Origin: Agarivorans litoreus
GTDB taxonomy: Bacteria; Pseudomonadota; Gammaproteobacteria; Enterobacterales; Celerinatantimonadaceae
Direction of reading: 5' to 3'
Length of the DNA stretch: 64,000 nt
NCBI RefSeq assembly: GCF_019649015.1
Contig: NZ_BLPI01000001.1
Span: forward strand, 577,501 to 641,500
Below the pieces are notes generated by a model that did not search any database, was not told where the DNA came from, and was given only the letters and a program-made list of their open reading frames with translations. Positions 1 to 9,041 of this stretch are shown here, piece by piece. The translations under genes and the position numbers were made by a program. The number at the start of each line of letters is the position of its first letter. Within the stretch, counting starts at the first letter, position 1.

Positions 1-261
1 CCCACCAACTAGCTAATCCCACTTGGGCTAATCTTTACGCGAAAGGCTCCGAAGAGTCCCCTCCTTTGGTCCGAAGACATTATGCGGTATTAGCAGTCGT
101 TTCCAACTGTTGTCCCCCACGTAAAGGCATATTCCCAAGCATTACTCACCCGTCCGCCGCTCGTCAGCAAAGTAGCAAGCTACTCTCTGTTACCGCTCGA
201 CTTGCATGTGTTAAGCCTGCCGCCAGCGTTCAATCTGAGCCATGATCAAACTCTTCAATCA
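1..261 (-). rRNA. rrs: 16S ribosomal RNA, 5' part (runs off the left edge)
   Basis: Read on the minus strand this begins with the universal 16S start (TTGAAGAGTTTGATCATGG) and continues through the 27F primer region, helix 6 and the V1-V2 region with gammaproteobacterial sequence. About the first 260 nucleotides are present; the rest of the rRNA operon lies beyond position 1. The exact mature 5' end (about 259-262) is placed by analogy with E. coli. The preceding gene is gmhB, the same neighbour as at E. coli rrnH. Confidence 0.97.
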
Positions 262-389
262 AAAGTTTTTTCGCTCAAAGTTAAAAACTGAAATTATTAC
301 TGTGTTTTACAGTGCAAGACTCCAGTTCACTTAAGCTTAATTTTTTCGCTTAAGGTCCTGTGAGTGCTCACACAGATTGCTTGATAAAT

Positions 390-400
390 TGTTAAAGAGC
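390..400 (-). promoter_or_regulatory. boxA antitermination element of the rRNA leader
   Basis: The minus strand reads GCTCTTTAACA, the boxA core that loads NusB/S10 in rRNA antitermination, about 130 nt before the 16S 5' end. The sequence just downstream (AATTTATCAAGCAATCTGTG) is also very close to the E. coli rrn leader. This supports a complete, functional rRNA operon start. Confidence 0.85.
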
Positions 401-427
401 GTTGCTTCTTGCCGAAGCGAGGTGCGC

Positions 428-455
428 ATTCTACGCTTTCCTCTGTGGCTGTCAA
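428..455 (-). promoter_or_regulatory. rRNA promoter P2
   Basis: On the minus strand a TTGACA -35 (450-455) and TAGAAT -10 (428-433) are separated by 16 bp, followed by a GC-rich discriminator (GCGCACC). An A/T-rich stretch directly upstream of the -35 resembles an UP element. Spacing and discriminator match rRNA P2 promoters; transcription would start near position 421. Confidence 0.85.
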
Positions 456-576
456 CCGCTTTTTAAAACATTTTAAAAAGAAGTTTAAGAGCCGGCTAAC
501 TTAGCCCTAGGCCTTGCTAACCCTGACTTAGCCTTGCTTCGCTTTAGTGCGCTGCGTGCCGTGTCAGTGGAGGTGC

Positions 577-604
577 ATTATAGGGATCGATTCCCGCGGC
601 GCAA
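577..604 (-). promoter_or_regulatory. rRNA promoter P1
   Basis: On the minus strand TTGCGC (599-604) and a perfect TATAAT (577-582) are 16 bp apart, followed by GCACC. It lies about 150 bp upstream of P2, as in other gammaproteobacterial rrn operons. No Fis sites were assigned. The stretch 605-742 up to gmhB holds nothing else that I recognise. Confidence 0.8.
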
Positions 605-742
605 GCGTTTTTTGAAGAAAATCACAGAAACACGTTCAAATGTTCAGATAGTGAACAACAAAGCTTTAAAAGGATAGCTTATTTGCATAAATCTATCCCC
701 TCAGAGTTACTAGAAAGTGAAGATAAAAGGAAGAAAATTGAT

Positions 743-1297
743 CTAGCCCTTTAAAATATACTTAGCCGCTTCAGCTAGAGACGAAATCGTAGCAGTCGCT
801 AAGGCTTTATCTTGTTCGCTTACATCGTACTGACCGCTTACCAACAATCTGTTTGGCACTCCGGCATTTTTGGCGGCCAAGATATCTGAAGCTTTATCCC
901 CGACTAACCAAGACTTTTCTAGATCAATATCTAGTTCTGCTGCGGCTTCTAGCAACATACCTGGTTTAGGTTTACGACAATTACAATCTTGGCGGTAATT
1001 TTCATCACCGTATTCGCTATGATGAGGACAGTAGTAGATACCATCTAAATCGACGCCGCGATCAGCAAGCGACCAATCCATCCATTCGGTTAGGCTTAAG
1101 AACTGATCTTCACTAAAGTAGCCACGCGCAATACCCGCTTGATTAGTTACAACCACAAGCAACCAACCAGCTTCTTTAAGTTTTTGCATCGCTTCAATAG
1201 CGCCGTCGATAAACTCAAAGTCATCAACTTGGGATACATAGGCCCGATCGTGGTTGATAACTCCATCTCGGTCCAAAAACACTGCTGCTTGTTTCAT
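743..1297 (-). CDS. gmhB: D-glycero-beta-D-manno-heptose-1,7-bisphosphate 7-phosphatase
   Basis: A cytoplasmic HAD-superfamily phosphatase that removes the 7-phosphate from heptose bisphosphate in the ADP-heptose pathway for the LPS inner core. The 184 residues match the family length. The N-terminal FLDRDGVIN motif holds the catalytic aspartates D9 and D11, VVTNQAG is motif II, KPKPGM holds the motif III lysine and GDKASD is motif IV. A Cys/His cluster (CPHH, then CNCRKP) is the zinc loop typical of GmhB. It lies just upstream of the rRNA operon on the same strand, as in E. coli. ATG start, about 36 bp downstream of the chemoreceptor gene. Confidence 0.96.
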   Translation of the reverse strand: MKQAAVFLDRDGVINHDRAYVSQVDDFEFIDGAIEAMQKLKEAGWLLVVVTNQAGIARGYFSEDQFLSLTEWMDWSLADRGVDLDGIYYCPHHSEYGDENYRQDCNCRKPKPGMLLEAAAELDIDLEKSWLVGDKASDILAAKNAGVPNRLLVSGQYDVSEQDKALATATISSLAEAAKYILKG

Positions 1298-1333
1298 TAA
1301 TTTTTTCTTTACTCGGTCAATTAAGGGCTCATT

Positions 1334-3334
1334 CTACAATACAAAGCGCTGAATTTGTTGCTTGAGTTGATTGGATTTTTCTTCTAACGACTTTGCATCA
1401 TTTACACTAGATTGGGCTTCGCTCACTGAATCTTGAGCAATAAGGGCAATTGTTTCCAGTGTTGCCGCTACATCGGAGGCCACTGCAGATTGTTCCTCGG
1501 TGGCAGCTGCAATCGCGGTAACCATTTCGGTCACACCTTGAGTAGTGTCGATAACTTGATGCAATGCATCTCCTGCCTTATTTACCACATTGCGGCCGCT
1601 AGAAACCAGTTCGGTACTTTTTGACATACTCTGGTTAGCCGCTTCAGTTAGGCTACGAATTTGATTGATAATTCGAGCAATCTCTTCTGTAGATTGGCTG
1701 GTTCGGCTAGCCAAACTACGCACCTCGTCAGCAACTACAGCAAAGCCACGCCCTTGCTCGCCAGCACGAGCTGCTTCAATGGCTGCATTTAGCGCTAACA
1801 AGTTGGTTTGTTCAGCGATACCAGCGATTACATCAGTAATCTTTTCTACTTCTTCACCCGCCAGGTTTAACTTAGCGATGTGCTGATTACTATCACTTAC
1901 AGAACCTTCGATTTTTTGCATAATGGAAATGGTATCCGTCACCACTTGCCCACCTTGGCTTGCTACGTCTCCGCAATCTCTTGCATGATCAGCAGCTTGA
2001 GAAGTGTTTTGCGCTATTTCTCTGGCTGCTACAGACATCTCTTCTATAGCGGTAGCCGCTGAGTCAACTTTCGAACGCTGTTCATCAAGAGCGGTGCCAA
2101 TGCCCGAGCTCTTATCAAAGACCTTCACACTGCTTTGACTCACATCTGCAGCAGTTTGATTCACCTCTGTTATTAATCCTTTTAGCTGTTCTGCCATCGC
2201 ATTGATGGAGCCAGTAAGCTGCCCCACCTCGTCTTTAGCGCTAACCTTTAATGCCGGTTGCGAAAGGTTTCCGTTGGCTATTTGCATTGCCCGCTGATTA
2301 ACTAGAGCCAAGTTGGATTTAATTTGACGAGTTAACCAAAGCACCACCAAGCCACCTAATAACGCGGCAATAGCAGCACCAGCAAATACCACCAGCACAA
2401 CTTGCTCGCCTAAGCGCTCTAGATCCTGTTGGTGGCTAACTAACACATTTTGCTGCTGCATATTCCAGTCATTAAGTTGCAGTTCAATATCGGCCACTAA
2501 GGGAATAACTTCGTTGGCCATCCGGTGGTTGGCAATATTCCAGTCAGGTGCTGCTCGTATCACAAACATCTCATCGACTAAGGGAACAAAAATATCAACT
2601 AACTCGACAAATTGTTGCCACAGCCGAGCTTGCTCTTCGGTAAATAAATTATTTGCGGCCTCTACATCGGCTACCCGCTGTTTATGCCTGGCAAAGTACT
2701 CTTGGTATTTCTCTTGTTCGTATTTATCGCCAGTAATAATAAAACTACGCAAGCTAGTAAGGGCATTGGCCAGTTCATTACGCGCTTCGCTCATATCTGC
2801 TAACAAGCGTACCCGCTTTTTGGGGCTATATAAGCCGGGTTGAGAAATTTCTTCGGTGACTGCGCTAGAAACTTGGTTCATCGCTTCTTCAGCTAAGGGG
2901 GCAATATCAAACAGCAATAAAGCGTGTGCAGGTAGGTTATCTTCGCTATTGGAAATTTTAATAATTTGTTGCTGCAGTTCTTTTAAGGCTAAAAAGCTAG
3001 TTAAGGTTTGTTCTGGAACCGCTATATCGCTTAATAGTTGTATTTGCTCTACGGCCAAGTCAATGTTGAGCCAAGACTGTTCAAATAGGCTTTGAAAATG
3101 CTCCGCACGTTGTTTATCGGCGCCATGAATAAGGTAAGCTCGAAGTGCACTCAGTGATTGCTGAAGGTGTCGCTCAATTTCTTTGCTTTGGGCAACCACA
3201 GGAACACTAACTTCAACTATTTGCCGCTCTTTTTGAGCAATTTTATCTAGTTGAATAAACACAATAACGGCGGAACAAAACATCAAAATAGCAACGAAAC
3301 CAAAAGCCGATAACAGCTTATTCGAGATAGACAC
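1334..3334 (-). CDS. methyl-accepting chemotaxis protein with a long helical periplasmic domain
   Basis: A membrane chemoreceptor that would signal to CheA/CheW. It has a first membrane helix near residues 5-28, a periplasmic segment of about 280 residues rich in helices with two similar stretches (around LRAYLIHGA and LRSFIITGD), a second membrane helix near 315-335, a HAMP domain, and a C-terminal signalling domain with the conserved hairpin ([20 protein letters not shown]). The periplasmic layout suggests a helical bimodular (HBM) sensor, which is inference. The GTG start at 3334 is chosen because AAGGAG lies 8 nt upstream; the upstream TTG at 3355 has no such site. 666 residues. The ligand is unknown. 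Confidence 0.9.
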   Translation of the reverse strand: MSISNKLLSAFGFVAILMFCSAVIVFIQLDKIAQKERQIVEVSVPVVAQSKEIERHLQQSLSALRAYLIHGADKQRAEHFQSLFEQSWLNIDLAVEQIQLLSDIAVPEQTLTSFLALKELQQQIIKISNSEDNLPAHALLLFDIAPLAEEAMNQVSSAVTEEISQPGLYSPKKRVRLLADMSEARNELANALTSLRSFIITGDKYEQEKYQEYFARHKQRVADVEAANNLFTEEQARLWQQFVELVDIFVPLVDEMFVIRAAPDWNIANHRMANEVIPLVADIELQLNDWNMQQQNVLVSHQQDLERLGEQVVLVVFAGAAIAALLGGLVVLWLTRQIKSNLALVNQRAMQIANGNLSQPALKVSAKDEVGQLTGSINAMAEQLKGLITEVNQTAADVSQSSVKVFDKSSGIGTALDEQRSKVDSAATAIEEMSVAAREIAQNTSQAADHARDCGDVASQGGQVVTDTISIMQKIEGSVSDSNQHIAKLNLAGEEVEKITDVIAGIAEQTNLLALNAAIEAARAGEQGRGFAVVADEVRSLASRTSQSTEEIARIINQIRSLTEAANQSMSKSTELVSSGRNVVNKAGDALHQVIDTTQGVTEMVTAIAAATEEQSAVASDVAATLETIALIAQDSVSEAQSSVNDAKSLEEKSNQLKQQIQRFVL

Positions 3335-3441
3335 GAAGATAACTCCTTTCCACAAAAAACGATGCTGTTATTTAAGGCTAGTCTATTTGCCTAAAGCTAC
3401 AACGCATCGCGGTTTACATCCAGCAAACCTAAAAACCGAAT

Positions 3442-6400
3442 CTATTTAGAATATAAGCGGATATGCTGTTCGATTTCCAGCATAGTTTCACTAAGAGTTT
3501 CAAATAAACCAGCAGCAAGTGCTATATGTTCATCCAAAATCGGTTGTTTTTTCAAGCCTTCTTCAAGCGCTAAACACTGAGCTTGTAAACTGCTGGCACC
3601 GAAATAACTACTACTAGATTTAAGGCCATGCGCTAAGCGTACTGCATCTTGGTAACGCTTAACCTTTAAAGCCTGTAATAGCTCTTCAATCATCGCCTCT
3701 GCGCCCTTTTGATACTCCTGCAATAAGGCGTCAAACTCATCCCCCATACTTTCTTGCAGCTTGGTAAGCTCAGTTGTGGAAATACGTTGATATTGAACGT
3801 TAGAAAGCTCATCACTGCTTGTTAGCAATGTTTGCTCAACACTCGCATTTTTTGTATTCAACCATTTACGCAAGCAAACATATAAGCCCACTCGGTCAAA
3901 TGGTTTAGTTACATAGTCATCCATTCCAGCATCAAAACAAGCCTGTCTTGCTTCCAAGCTAACGCTTGCTGTTAACGCAATAATAGGAACACGCTGAGCG
4001 AGGTTTTCAAGTTCCCGTATAACCATAGTAGCTTCATAACCATCCATGTCAGGCATTAAGCAATCCATCAAGATGAGAGATAGTTTTGAGCCCCACCGCT
4101 TAAACAGATCTATGGCTTCATGGCCATCACGGGCGATCATCACTTTAAGGCCAAAACTGTCTAACATATGGCTGGCAACACGTTGATTAACCACGGTGTC
4201 TTCAACCAACAATACGTGGCCAGATAACTTGCTTAATACTGCCTGTTCACAACTGTCGGTAACACTTACGCTCAACACATCATCTTCTACACTTTGCAAA
4301 GGTAAGCTCACACTAAATTCTGAGCCAACCCCTAAACCCGACGTCACGGATATATTACCATCCATTAAGGAAACAATGCGCTGACAAATGGCCAGGCCTA
4401 AGCCAGTGCCGCCATAACGACGGGTTGTTGAACTGTCTGCCTGAGCAAAAGGCATAAACAAGTTGTTGATAGACTCCTCCGCAATACCAATGCCGCTGTC
4501 GGTTACTCTTACTAACACAGTTTCCTCGGCACCTAGCTGTTGACTATATTCAACACTTAAATTCACCGTGCCCACCTCGGTAAACTTAATCGCATTATTA
4601 ACAAGATTAATGAATATTTGCTGCACCCTGCCCTGATCTCCAATGAACACTTTAGGTAAATGTTCAGGATAATCGAGATGCAAACTCAAATGCTTAGCTT
4701 TAGCTTGAGGAGAAAATAACTTAACCACCTCCAGCAAGGTTAAATGCAAGCTAAAGGCATCCAAACGCAATTCCATTTTTCCGGCTTCCACCTTTGAGAA
4801 ATCCAATACGTCATTAACAATTACCAATAAAGCTTTGCCAGACAGACGAATAGTATTCACCTGCTCAATTTGCTCCTCAGACAACGAGGAAGCGCTGAGT
4901 AACTGAGTCATTCCCAAAATACCGTTTAGCGGGGTACGGATCTCGTGACTCATCATTGCCAAAAAGTCGCTTTTTGCTTGCGAAGCTGTTTCTGCATCTC
5001 GCCTGGCAACGCTTAACTGCTGCTGGCTACGCTGGTGTTCAGCAATCTCATCATTGAGCTGTTCAGTACGGGCATCCACTTTTGCCGTCATTTGACCTAT
5101 GGCTCGGGCTAATACGCCCACTTCATCATTCGACTTATCCGGTAAAGTTACCTGTATATTGCGCTCACCAAACAACAGCGTTGCGTTGGTAATGTAGCGT
5201 AATGGCGCAACGATAGTGTGAGCAAAAAACCAGCCTACAAGCACCATTAAGCCGATAACCACTGCAGCAGCTAACAAGGCTTGTTTAGCCGCCGTTTGTG
5301 AGGCCGCGATAGTTTCCTCGTAATCGGTTATTTGCACTAAGTCCAAATACTCTTGGTCGTTCGATGGCAAATAAAGCAGGCGCTGAATACTTAGTATGTA
5401 AGAGCCATACTTAACCACTTGTTCTGGTAAGTCTTTAACCGGGGAATTAAGTAGCTGCTTGATGCGCTGATACTCTGAAGCTTGAAAGCTGGTAGACTGC
5501 CCCCTGCCATGCTCACTTCGCCACAACCTCTCTCCATTGATATCGAACACTAACAAAGGTCCAATGGTGGTTTCAGCGTATTGGCTAGAATGATTTGATG
5601 AGGCCTGCTGCGATACTTTAAATAAATCATCAAGGCGATACTCAAAAAGCCATATAGCGGCAACGACGCCATCATTATGCTGGACACTGGTAGCCAAATA
5701 CCACACACCTTGGCTATTTTGTCTAATTGTTTGAGCATGCACTTTGTCTGGCAAATTTTCTGCATCCAACAGCAATGTCTTAGGCAGCGTTTGGCCAATG
5801 CGCTTTCCTACTGAGAGATATTCAAATTGTTGGCCTTGGCTAACCACAATAAGATGCGCGGCCAATAAAGCTTTTTCCCGTTTAAGTAACTGACGAATAT
5901 CGCTACTTAAGCGCGAATGCCAAAAATCGGGCTCAACATTGATGAAGCGTTCGTCTACAAATTGCTGCTGAATAAATCCATCAAGTAAAGATTGCTCTGC
6001 TAGATGACTGAGCTCTTCATAAGCATGAGATATTTCTCGATCTAGGCGTTCAACTTGAATGGCATTTCGTAAACTTAGTTGCTGTTCTCGCTCGCTCTCT
6101 AAACTGGCAACAAAAGAAAAATAAAAGATAAGGTAAGTTACCGTTACCCCGGCTACCACCAAGCAACCGCTGAGCAAGGTAACGTAAGTACTGATCGAGC
6201 TTTTACTGCGTTTAAACCACGAGTACTGCTTCCCTCTGGCTCGTTCCATTAAGCGAATTAGCCGGTCTTCACGGCGTCGCTCACGCTCTATGGTGGTTAC
6301 TGGCGCAGGCGCTCTTAACTCTAAGTAGCTAGCTACGGCTACCACCAAGTAACTGCTTAGCTTAATTAACGACAAGGAAAACACTGCAAAACTGTTAACA

Positions 6401-7113
6401 CCTAAGTTTTCTGAAACCGGCCAAAAGTACAAAATAAATTGAATACACACACAAGCAAATACACCACACTCAAGGGTGCAATTTAACCATCGGCCACGCC
6501 AACCAAAGTAAGCGATAGCAATGGCAAATACCGCAGTAACCAATAATTCCAACACTGAATGAAGATGGGCTAAAGCCACCTGCATAAATGGTAATGACAC
6601 CACATAAAGAAAGGCGACGCTTAGAAAAGAAAATATCACGCTACCGATAGCCAGCACCGCGATGCTCATTTTCCCACCGTTGGCTAAGCGTTCGTAACGG
6701 CTAAGCAGCACCCCACAAATGAGCAACACAGCGGCTAAAAATCCACGCGTAATCAGCCCAGACCAGATAGCTACAGTATTCGAAGATAGTGGCAGAACAC
6801 TTAAAAAGGAGGGATAGTTGAGAATAAAATAGCAAAGCTCTAAGCCCGACACCGAGAAAAAGGCGGCGCCAAAAACCAACATGGTATAACTGTATTTTTT
6901 ACGGTAAAAACTGCGGCACATTAAGCCAACAGAAAGTGGCAAAATAATATTAAGTATCGCTACAATAACAGTAATTAAAGGCGCTACTGACGCTGATGAC
7001 TGACGCCCCCAAAAGGCCAGAGCTACCACCAACACCAGCGAAAATAGCAAGCCTATGCTGTGCCGCCATGCTAAATCTAAATTGCGAAACATGCTGATGT
7101 TAGGTTTAGCCAT
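3442..7113 (-). CDS. hybrid sensor histidine kinase with multi-spanning N-terminus, receiver and HPt domains
   Basis: A 1223-residue phosphorelay protein. Order: about eight membrane helices (residues 15-270, resembling a MASE-type sensor), a further helix near 310-335, an extracytoplasmic Cache-like region to about 600, another helix (605-630), HAMP, coiled coil, HisKA with MSHEIRTPLNG, an ATPase domain with GTGLGLAIC, a receiver with the phosphoacceptor in LILMDCLMPDMDG, and a C-terminal HPt domain with AHGLKSSSSYFG. All relay residues are present, so it should carry out a full His-Asp-His relay to an unlinked response regulator. No regulator gene is adjacent. It is divergent from rcsF, but a functional link is unproven. 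ATG start with AAGGA 9-10 nt upstream. Confidence 0.9.
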   Translation of the reverse strand: MAKPNISMFRNLDLAWRHSIGLLFSLVLVVALAFWGRQSSASVAPLITVIVAILNIILPLSVGLMCRSFYRKKYSYTMLVFGAAFFSVSGLELCYFILNYPSFLSVLPLSSNTVAIWSGLITRGFLAAVLLICGVLLSRYERLANGGKMSIAVLAIGSVIFSFLSVAFLYVVSLPFMQVALAHLHSVLELLVTAVFAIAIAYFGWRGRWLNCTLECGVFACVCIQFILYFWPVSENLGVNSFAVFSLSLIKLSSYLVVAVASYLELRAPAPVTTIERERRREDRLIRLMERARGKQYSWFKRSKSSISTYVTLLSGCLVVAGVTVTYLIFYFSFVASLESEREQQLSLRNAIQVERLDREISHAYEELSHLAEQSLLDGFIQQQFVDERFINVEPDFWHSRLSSDIRQLLKREKALLAAHLIVVSQGQQFEYLSVGKRIGQTLPKTLLLDAENLPDKVHAQTIRQNSQGVWYLATSVQHNDGVVAAIWLFEYRLDDLFKVSQQASSNHSSQYAETTIGPLLVFDINGERLWRSEHGRGQSTSFQASEYQRIKQLLNSPVKDLPEQVVKYGSYILSIQRLLYLPSNDQEYLDLVQITDYEETIAASQTAAKQALLAAAVVIGLMVLVGWFFAHTIVAPLRYITNATLLFGERNIQVTLPDKSNDEVGVLARAIGQMTAKVDARTEQLNDEIAEHQRSQQQLSVARRDAETASQAKSDFLAMMSHEIRTPLNGILGMTQLLSASSLSEEQIEQVNTIRLSGKALLVIVNDVLDFSKVEAGKMELRLDAFSLHLTLLEVVKLFSPQAKAKHLSLHLDYPEHLPKVFIGDQGRVQQIFINLVNNAIKFTEVGTVNLSVEYSQQLGAEETVLVRVTDSGIGIAEESINNLFMPFAQADSSTTRRYGGTGLGLAICQRIVSLMDGNISVTSGLGVGSEFSVSLPLQSVEDDVLSVSVTDSCEQAVLSKLSGHVLLVEDTVVNQRVASHMLDSFGLKVMIARDGHEAIDLFKRWGSKLSLILMDCLMPDMDGYEATMVIRELENLAQRVPIIALTASVSLEARQACFDAGMDDYVTKPFDRVGLYVCLRKWLNTKNASVEQTLLTSSDELSNVQYQRISTTELTKLQESMGDEFDALLQEYQKGAEAMIEELLQALKVKRYQDAVRLAHGLKSSSSYFGASSLQAQCLALEEGLKKQPILDEHIALAAGLFETLSETMLEIEQHIRLYSK

Positions 7114-7281
7114 TACCTATATCCTTGGTAAAACATCCTAAAAACTTTTTCGCTATTCAGCATTAACTTGAAACAACAAGCGAAACTAAGTGATGTTATA
7201 ATAAACCCAGTATTATCAATAAGTACATGTCAATTTTACCAGCTAATGACCAGCTTCAAGTATTTGATTCAAAGGAAATGT

Positions 7282-7653
7282 ATGCGTGTTTTTCTAATAA
7301 TGGCGCTTAGCAGCAGCCTAATAGCTTGTAGTGGCAACTACAGTTTTAATACCAACGTAGATAAAGAAAACTTTGAAAACTATTTGCCTGCCACCGAAGT
7401 GGAAATAGTTAACGATGAACAAATCGATCCCCTGCAAGCAGAATACTTAGGCATTGTAGAAGGGCTAAGTTGCCAAGAAAAAGCCAATCAAGCACCACCG
7501 CAGAAAGTGGATGCACGCAATAATCTTCGCGAGCAAGCCGCCGGTATTGGGGCTAATGTAGTCACTATTCAACAATGCTACCCAATTGAAGAACCTGCAG
7601 CATGCATTGCCATGCTAAGTTGTTTTGGCAAAGCTTACAGAATTGAAAAGTAA
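7282..7653 (+). CDS. rcsF: RcsF-like outer membrane stress-sensing lipoprotein
   Basis: RcsF is an outer membrane lipoprotein that reports envelope damage to the Rcs phosphorelay in enterobacteria. Here a short signal peptide ends in a lipobox (LIAC), followed by an RcsF domain with four cysteines (SCQ, QCY, AACI, SCFG) that match the two disulfides of the E. coli protein. The start at 7282 is preceded by AAAGGA and puts the lipobox close to the N-terminus; an upstream ATG at 7168 would add 38 residues that spoil the signal peptide. 123 residues. The rcsF-trmO-proS order is the same as in E. coli. No rcsB/C/D gene is in the window. Confidence 0.85.
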   Translation: MRVFLIMALSSSLIACSGNYSFNTNVDKENFENYLPATEVEIVNDEQIDPLQAEYLGIVEGLSCQEKANQAPPQKVDARNNLREQAAGIGANVVTIQQCYPIEEPAACIAMLSCFGKAYRIEK

Positions 7654-8372
7654 TGAATATCCAGCTATCTCCTTTGGGCCTTATCCACTCCCCTTATCAA
7701 GAGAAGTTTTCGGTACCACGCCAACCCGGCTTGGTTAGTGCCACAACCAGCAGCTTAGTCTTCAACTCCAACTTTAATGATCCTGATTTACTAGACAATG
7801 TGGAGCAGTTTAGTCACTTTTGGTTAGTATTCGCCTTTCATCAAAATATTAAATCTGGCTGGAAAGCCAAGGTACGCCCACCACGTTTAGGCGGTAACAA
7901 AAAAGTGGGCGTATTAGCATCTCGTTCGTCGTTTCGTCCTAATCACTTAGGGTTATCCTTACTTGAACTTAGTCACGTTGAACGCAGCCCAAATAAGTTA
8001 GCCATGTATTTCAAAGGTGGCGATTTAGTTAACGGCACTCCTATCTATGATGTAAAGCCCTACTTACCTTATGCCGACAGCATTCCAGATGCGCAGGCTG
8101 GTTACGCACAGCAAGCACCACAGCAACAGTTACTAGTGATTTGGACTGAACAAGCCTTACAACAAGCTCAACAACTGAATATTGAACAAACTCATCGGCT
8201 AGTGATAGAGCAAGTGTTAGCCCAAGATCCGCGCCCCGCATACAAACAAAACAAAACTGACGACCGAGAATACGGTGTGGCCTTATATCAGTTCAATATC
8301 CGCTGGCGAATCCTAGAAGTTAATGCAAGTGAGTCACAAGTAGAAATTGTTTCGGTGACCCATGCAGCTTGA
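7653..8372 (+). CDS. trmO: tRNA (adenine(37)-N6)-methyltransferase TrmO
   Basis: TrmO uses S-adenosylmethionine to methylate t6A37 in tRNA-Thr (m6t6A). The 239-residue protein has the TsaA/YaeB beta-barrel fold signature: GLIHSPY at the N-terminus, RPPRLGGNKKVGVLASR, then SSFRPNHLGLS, then DVKPYLPYAD. Length matches the family. Its ATG overlaps the stop of rcsF (TAATG) and its 3' end overlaps the next gene by 11 bp, so the three are probably co-transcribed and translationally coupled. Confidence 0.95.
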   Translation: MNIQLSPLGLIHSPYQEKFSVPRQPGLVSATTSSLVFNSNFNDPDLLDNVEQFSHFWLVFAFHQNIKSGWKAKVRPPRLGGNKKVGVLASRSSFRPNHLGLSLLELSHVERSPNKLAMYFKGGDLVNGTPIYDVKPYLPYADSIPDAQAGYAQQAPQQQLLVIWTEQALQQAQQLNIEQTHRLVIEQVLAQDPRPAYKQNKTDDREYGVALYQFNIRWRILEVNASESQVEIVSVTHAA

Positions 8373-8982
8373 ACCTCAGGACTATCAGCAACAACATAAA
8401 CAGCGCCTTGCTTGGATGCCATGGCTTTATTACCGCTTAAAGGCTAAACACCTGCAATGGGCCAAACCCTGGCAAAATGATATCCAACAACATTTGCAAG
8501 CGCTAGAAACCGTACAAATTGGTGAGAACTGTTTCATAGCTCCCGATGCCAATATTTTTGCCGAACCCGGCCGTTTAATCTCGCTAGGCAATAGCTCATT
8601 TGTAGCAGCTCAAAGTTTCTTGCATGGCCCAATAACCATTGGCGACCACGTAGCCATAAACCACGGCTGCTCCATCGACGGCGGGCAAAAAGGCGTAAGC
8701 ATTGGCAACAACAGCCGTATTGCCAACGGCGTTAAAATTTATGCCTTCAACCATGGCATGCACCCAGAGCAAGATATTTGGCGGCAAAACAGCCAATCCC
8801 AGGGTGTAATAATTGGCGAAGATGTGTGGATTGGTGCTAACGCCTGTATTGTTGACGGCATTGAAATTGGCGACCATGCGGTCGTGGGAATGGGGGCAGT
8901 AGTCACCAAAAATGTGGCTAAATGGGCTATCGTTGCCGGTAACCCTGCAAAAATCATCGGCGACCGCCGTGACAAGGCCTGA
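8362..8982 (+). CDS. hexapeptide-repeat acyltransferase (acetyltransferase-like), substrate unknown
   Basis: A 206-residue left-handed beta-helix protein. After a helical first 50 residues it has hexapeptide repeats (IGENCF, ISLGNS, ITIGDH, VSIGNN, VIIGEDVWIG, IEIGDH) and ends in VVTKNVAKWAIVAGNPAKIIG, the typical C-terminal part of the maltose/galactoside/serine acetyltransferase type. A likely catalytic histidine is in FNHGMH. The acceptor cannot be read from the sequence; a sugar or surface polysaccharide is possible. It is inserted between trmO and proS, which are adjacent in E. coli, and overlaps trmO by 11 bp. Confidence 0.8.
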   Translation: MQLEPQDYQQQHKQRLAWMPWLYYRLKAKHLQWAKPWQNDIQQHLQALETVQIGENCFIAPDANIFAEPGRLISLGNSSFVAAQSFLHGPITIGDHVAINHGCSIDGGQKGVSIGNNSRIANGVKIYAFNHGMHPEQDIWRQNSQSQGVIIGEDVWIGANACIVDGIEIGDHAVVGMGAVVTKNVAKWAIVAGNPAKIIGDRRDKA

Positions 8983-9041
8983 CAGAGCTAAATTAGCCTG
9001 ATACAATCGCCGCAATTTAATAGCTAAATGAAAGGACAGAT

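Noticed and set aside
7168-7281. N-terminal extension of rcsF
   Set aside because: It would place 38 residues before a lipoprotein signal that must be near the N-terminus; a good ribosome binding site precedes 7282.
8596-9015. 139-codon open frame opposite the acyltransferase
   Set aside because: Antisense shadow produced by the hexapeptide repeats; no start signals.
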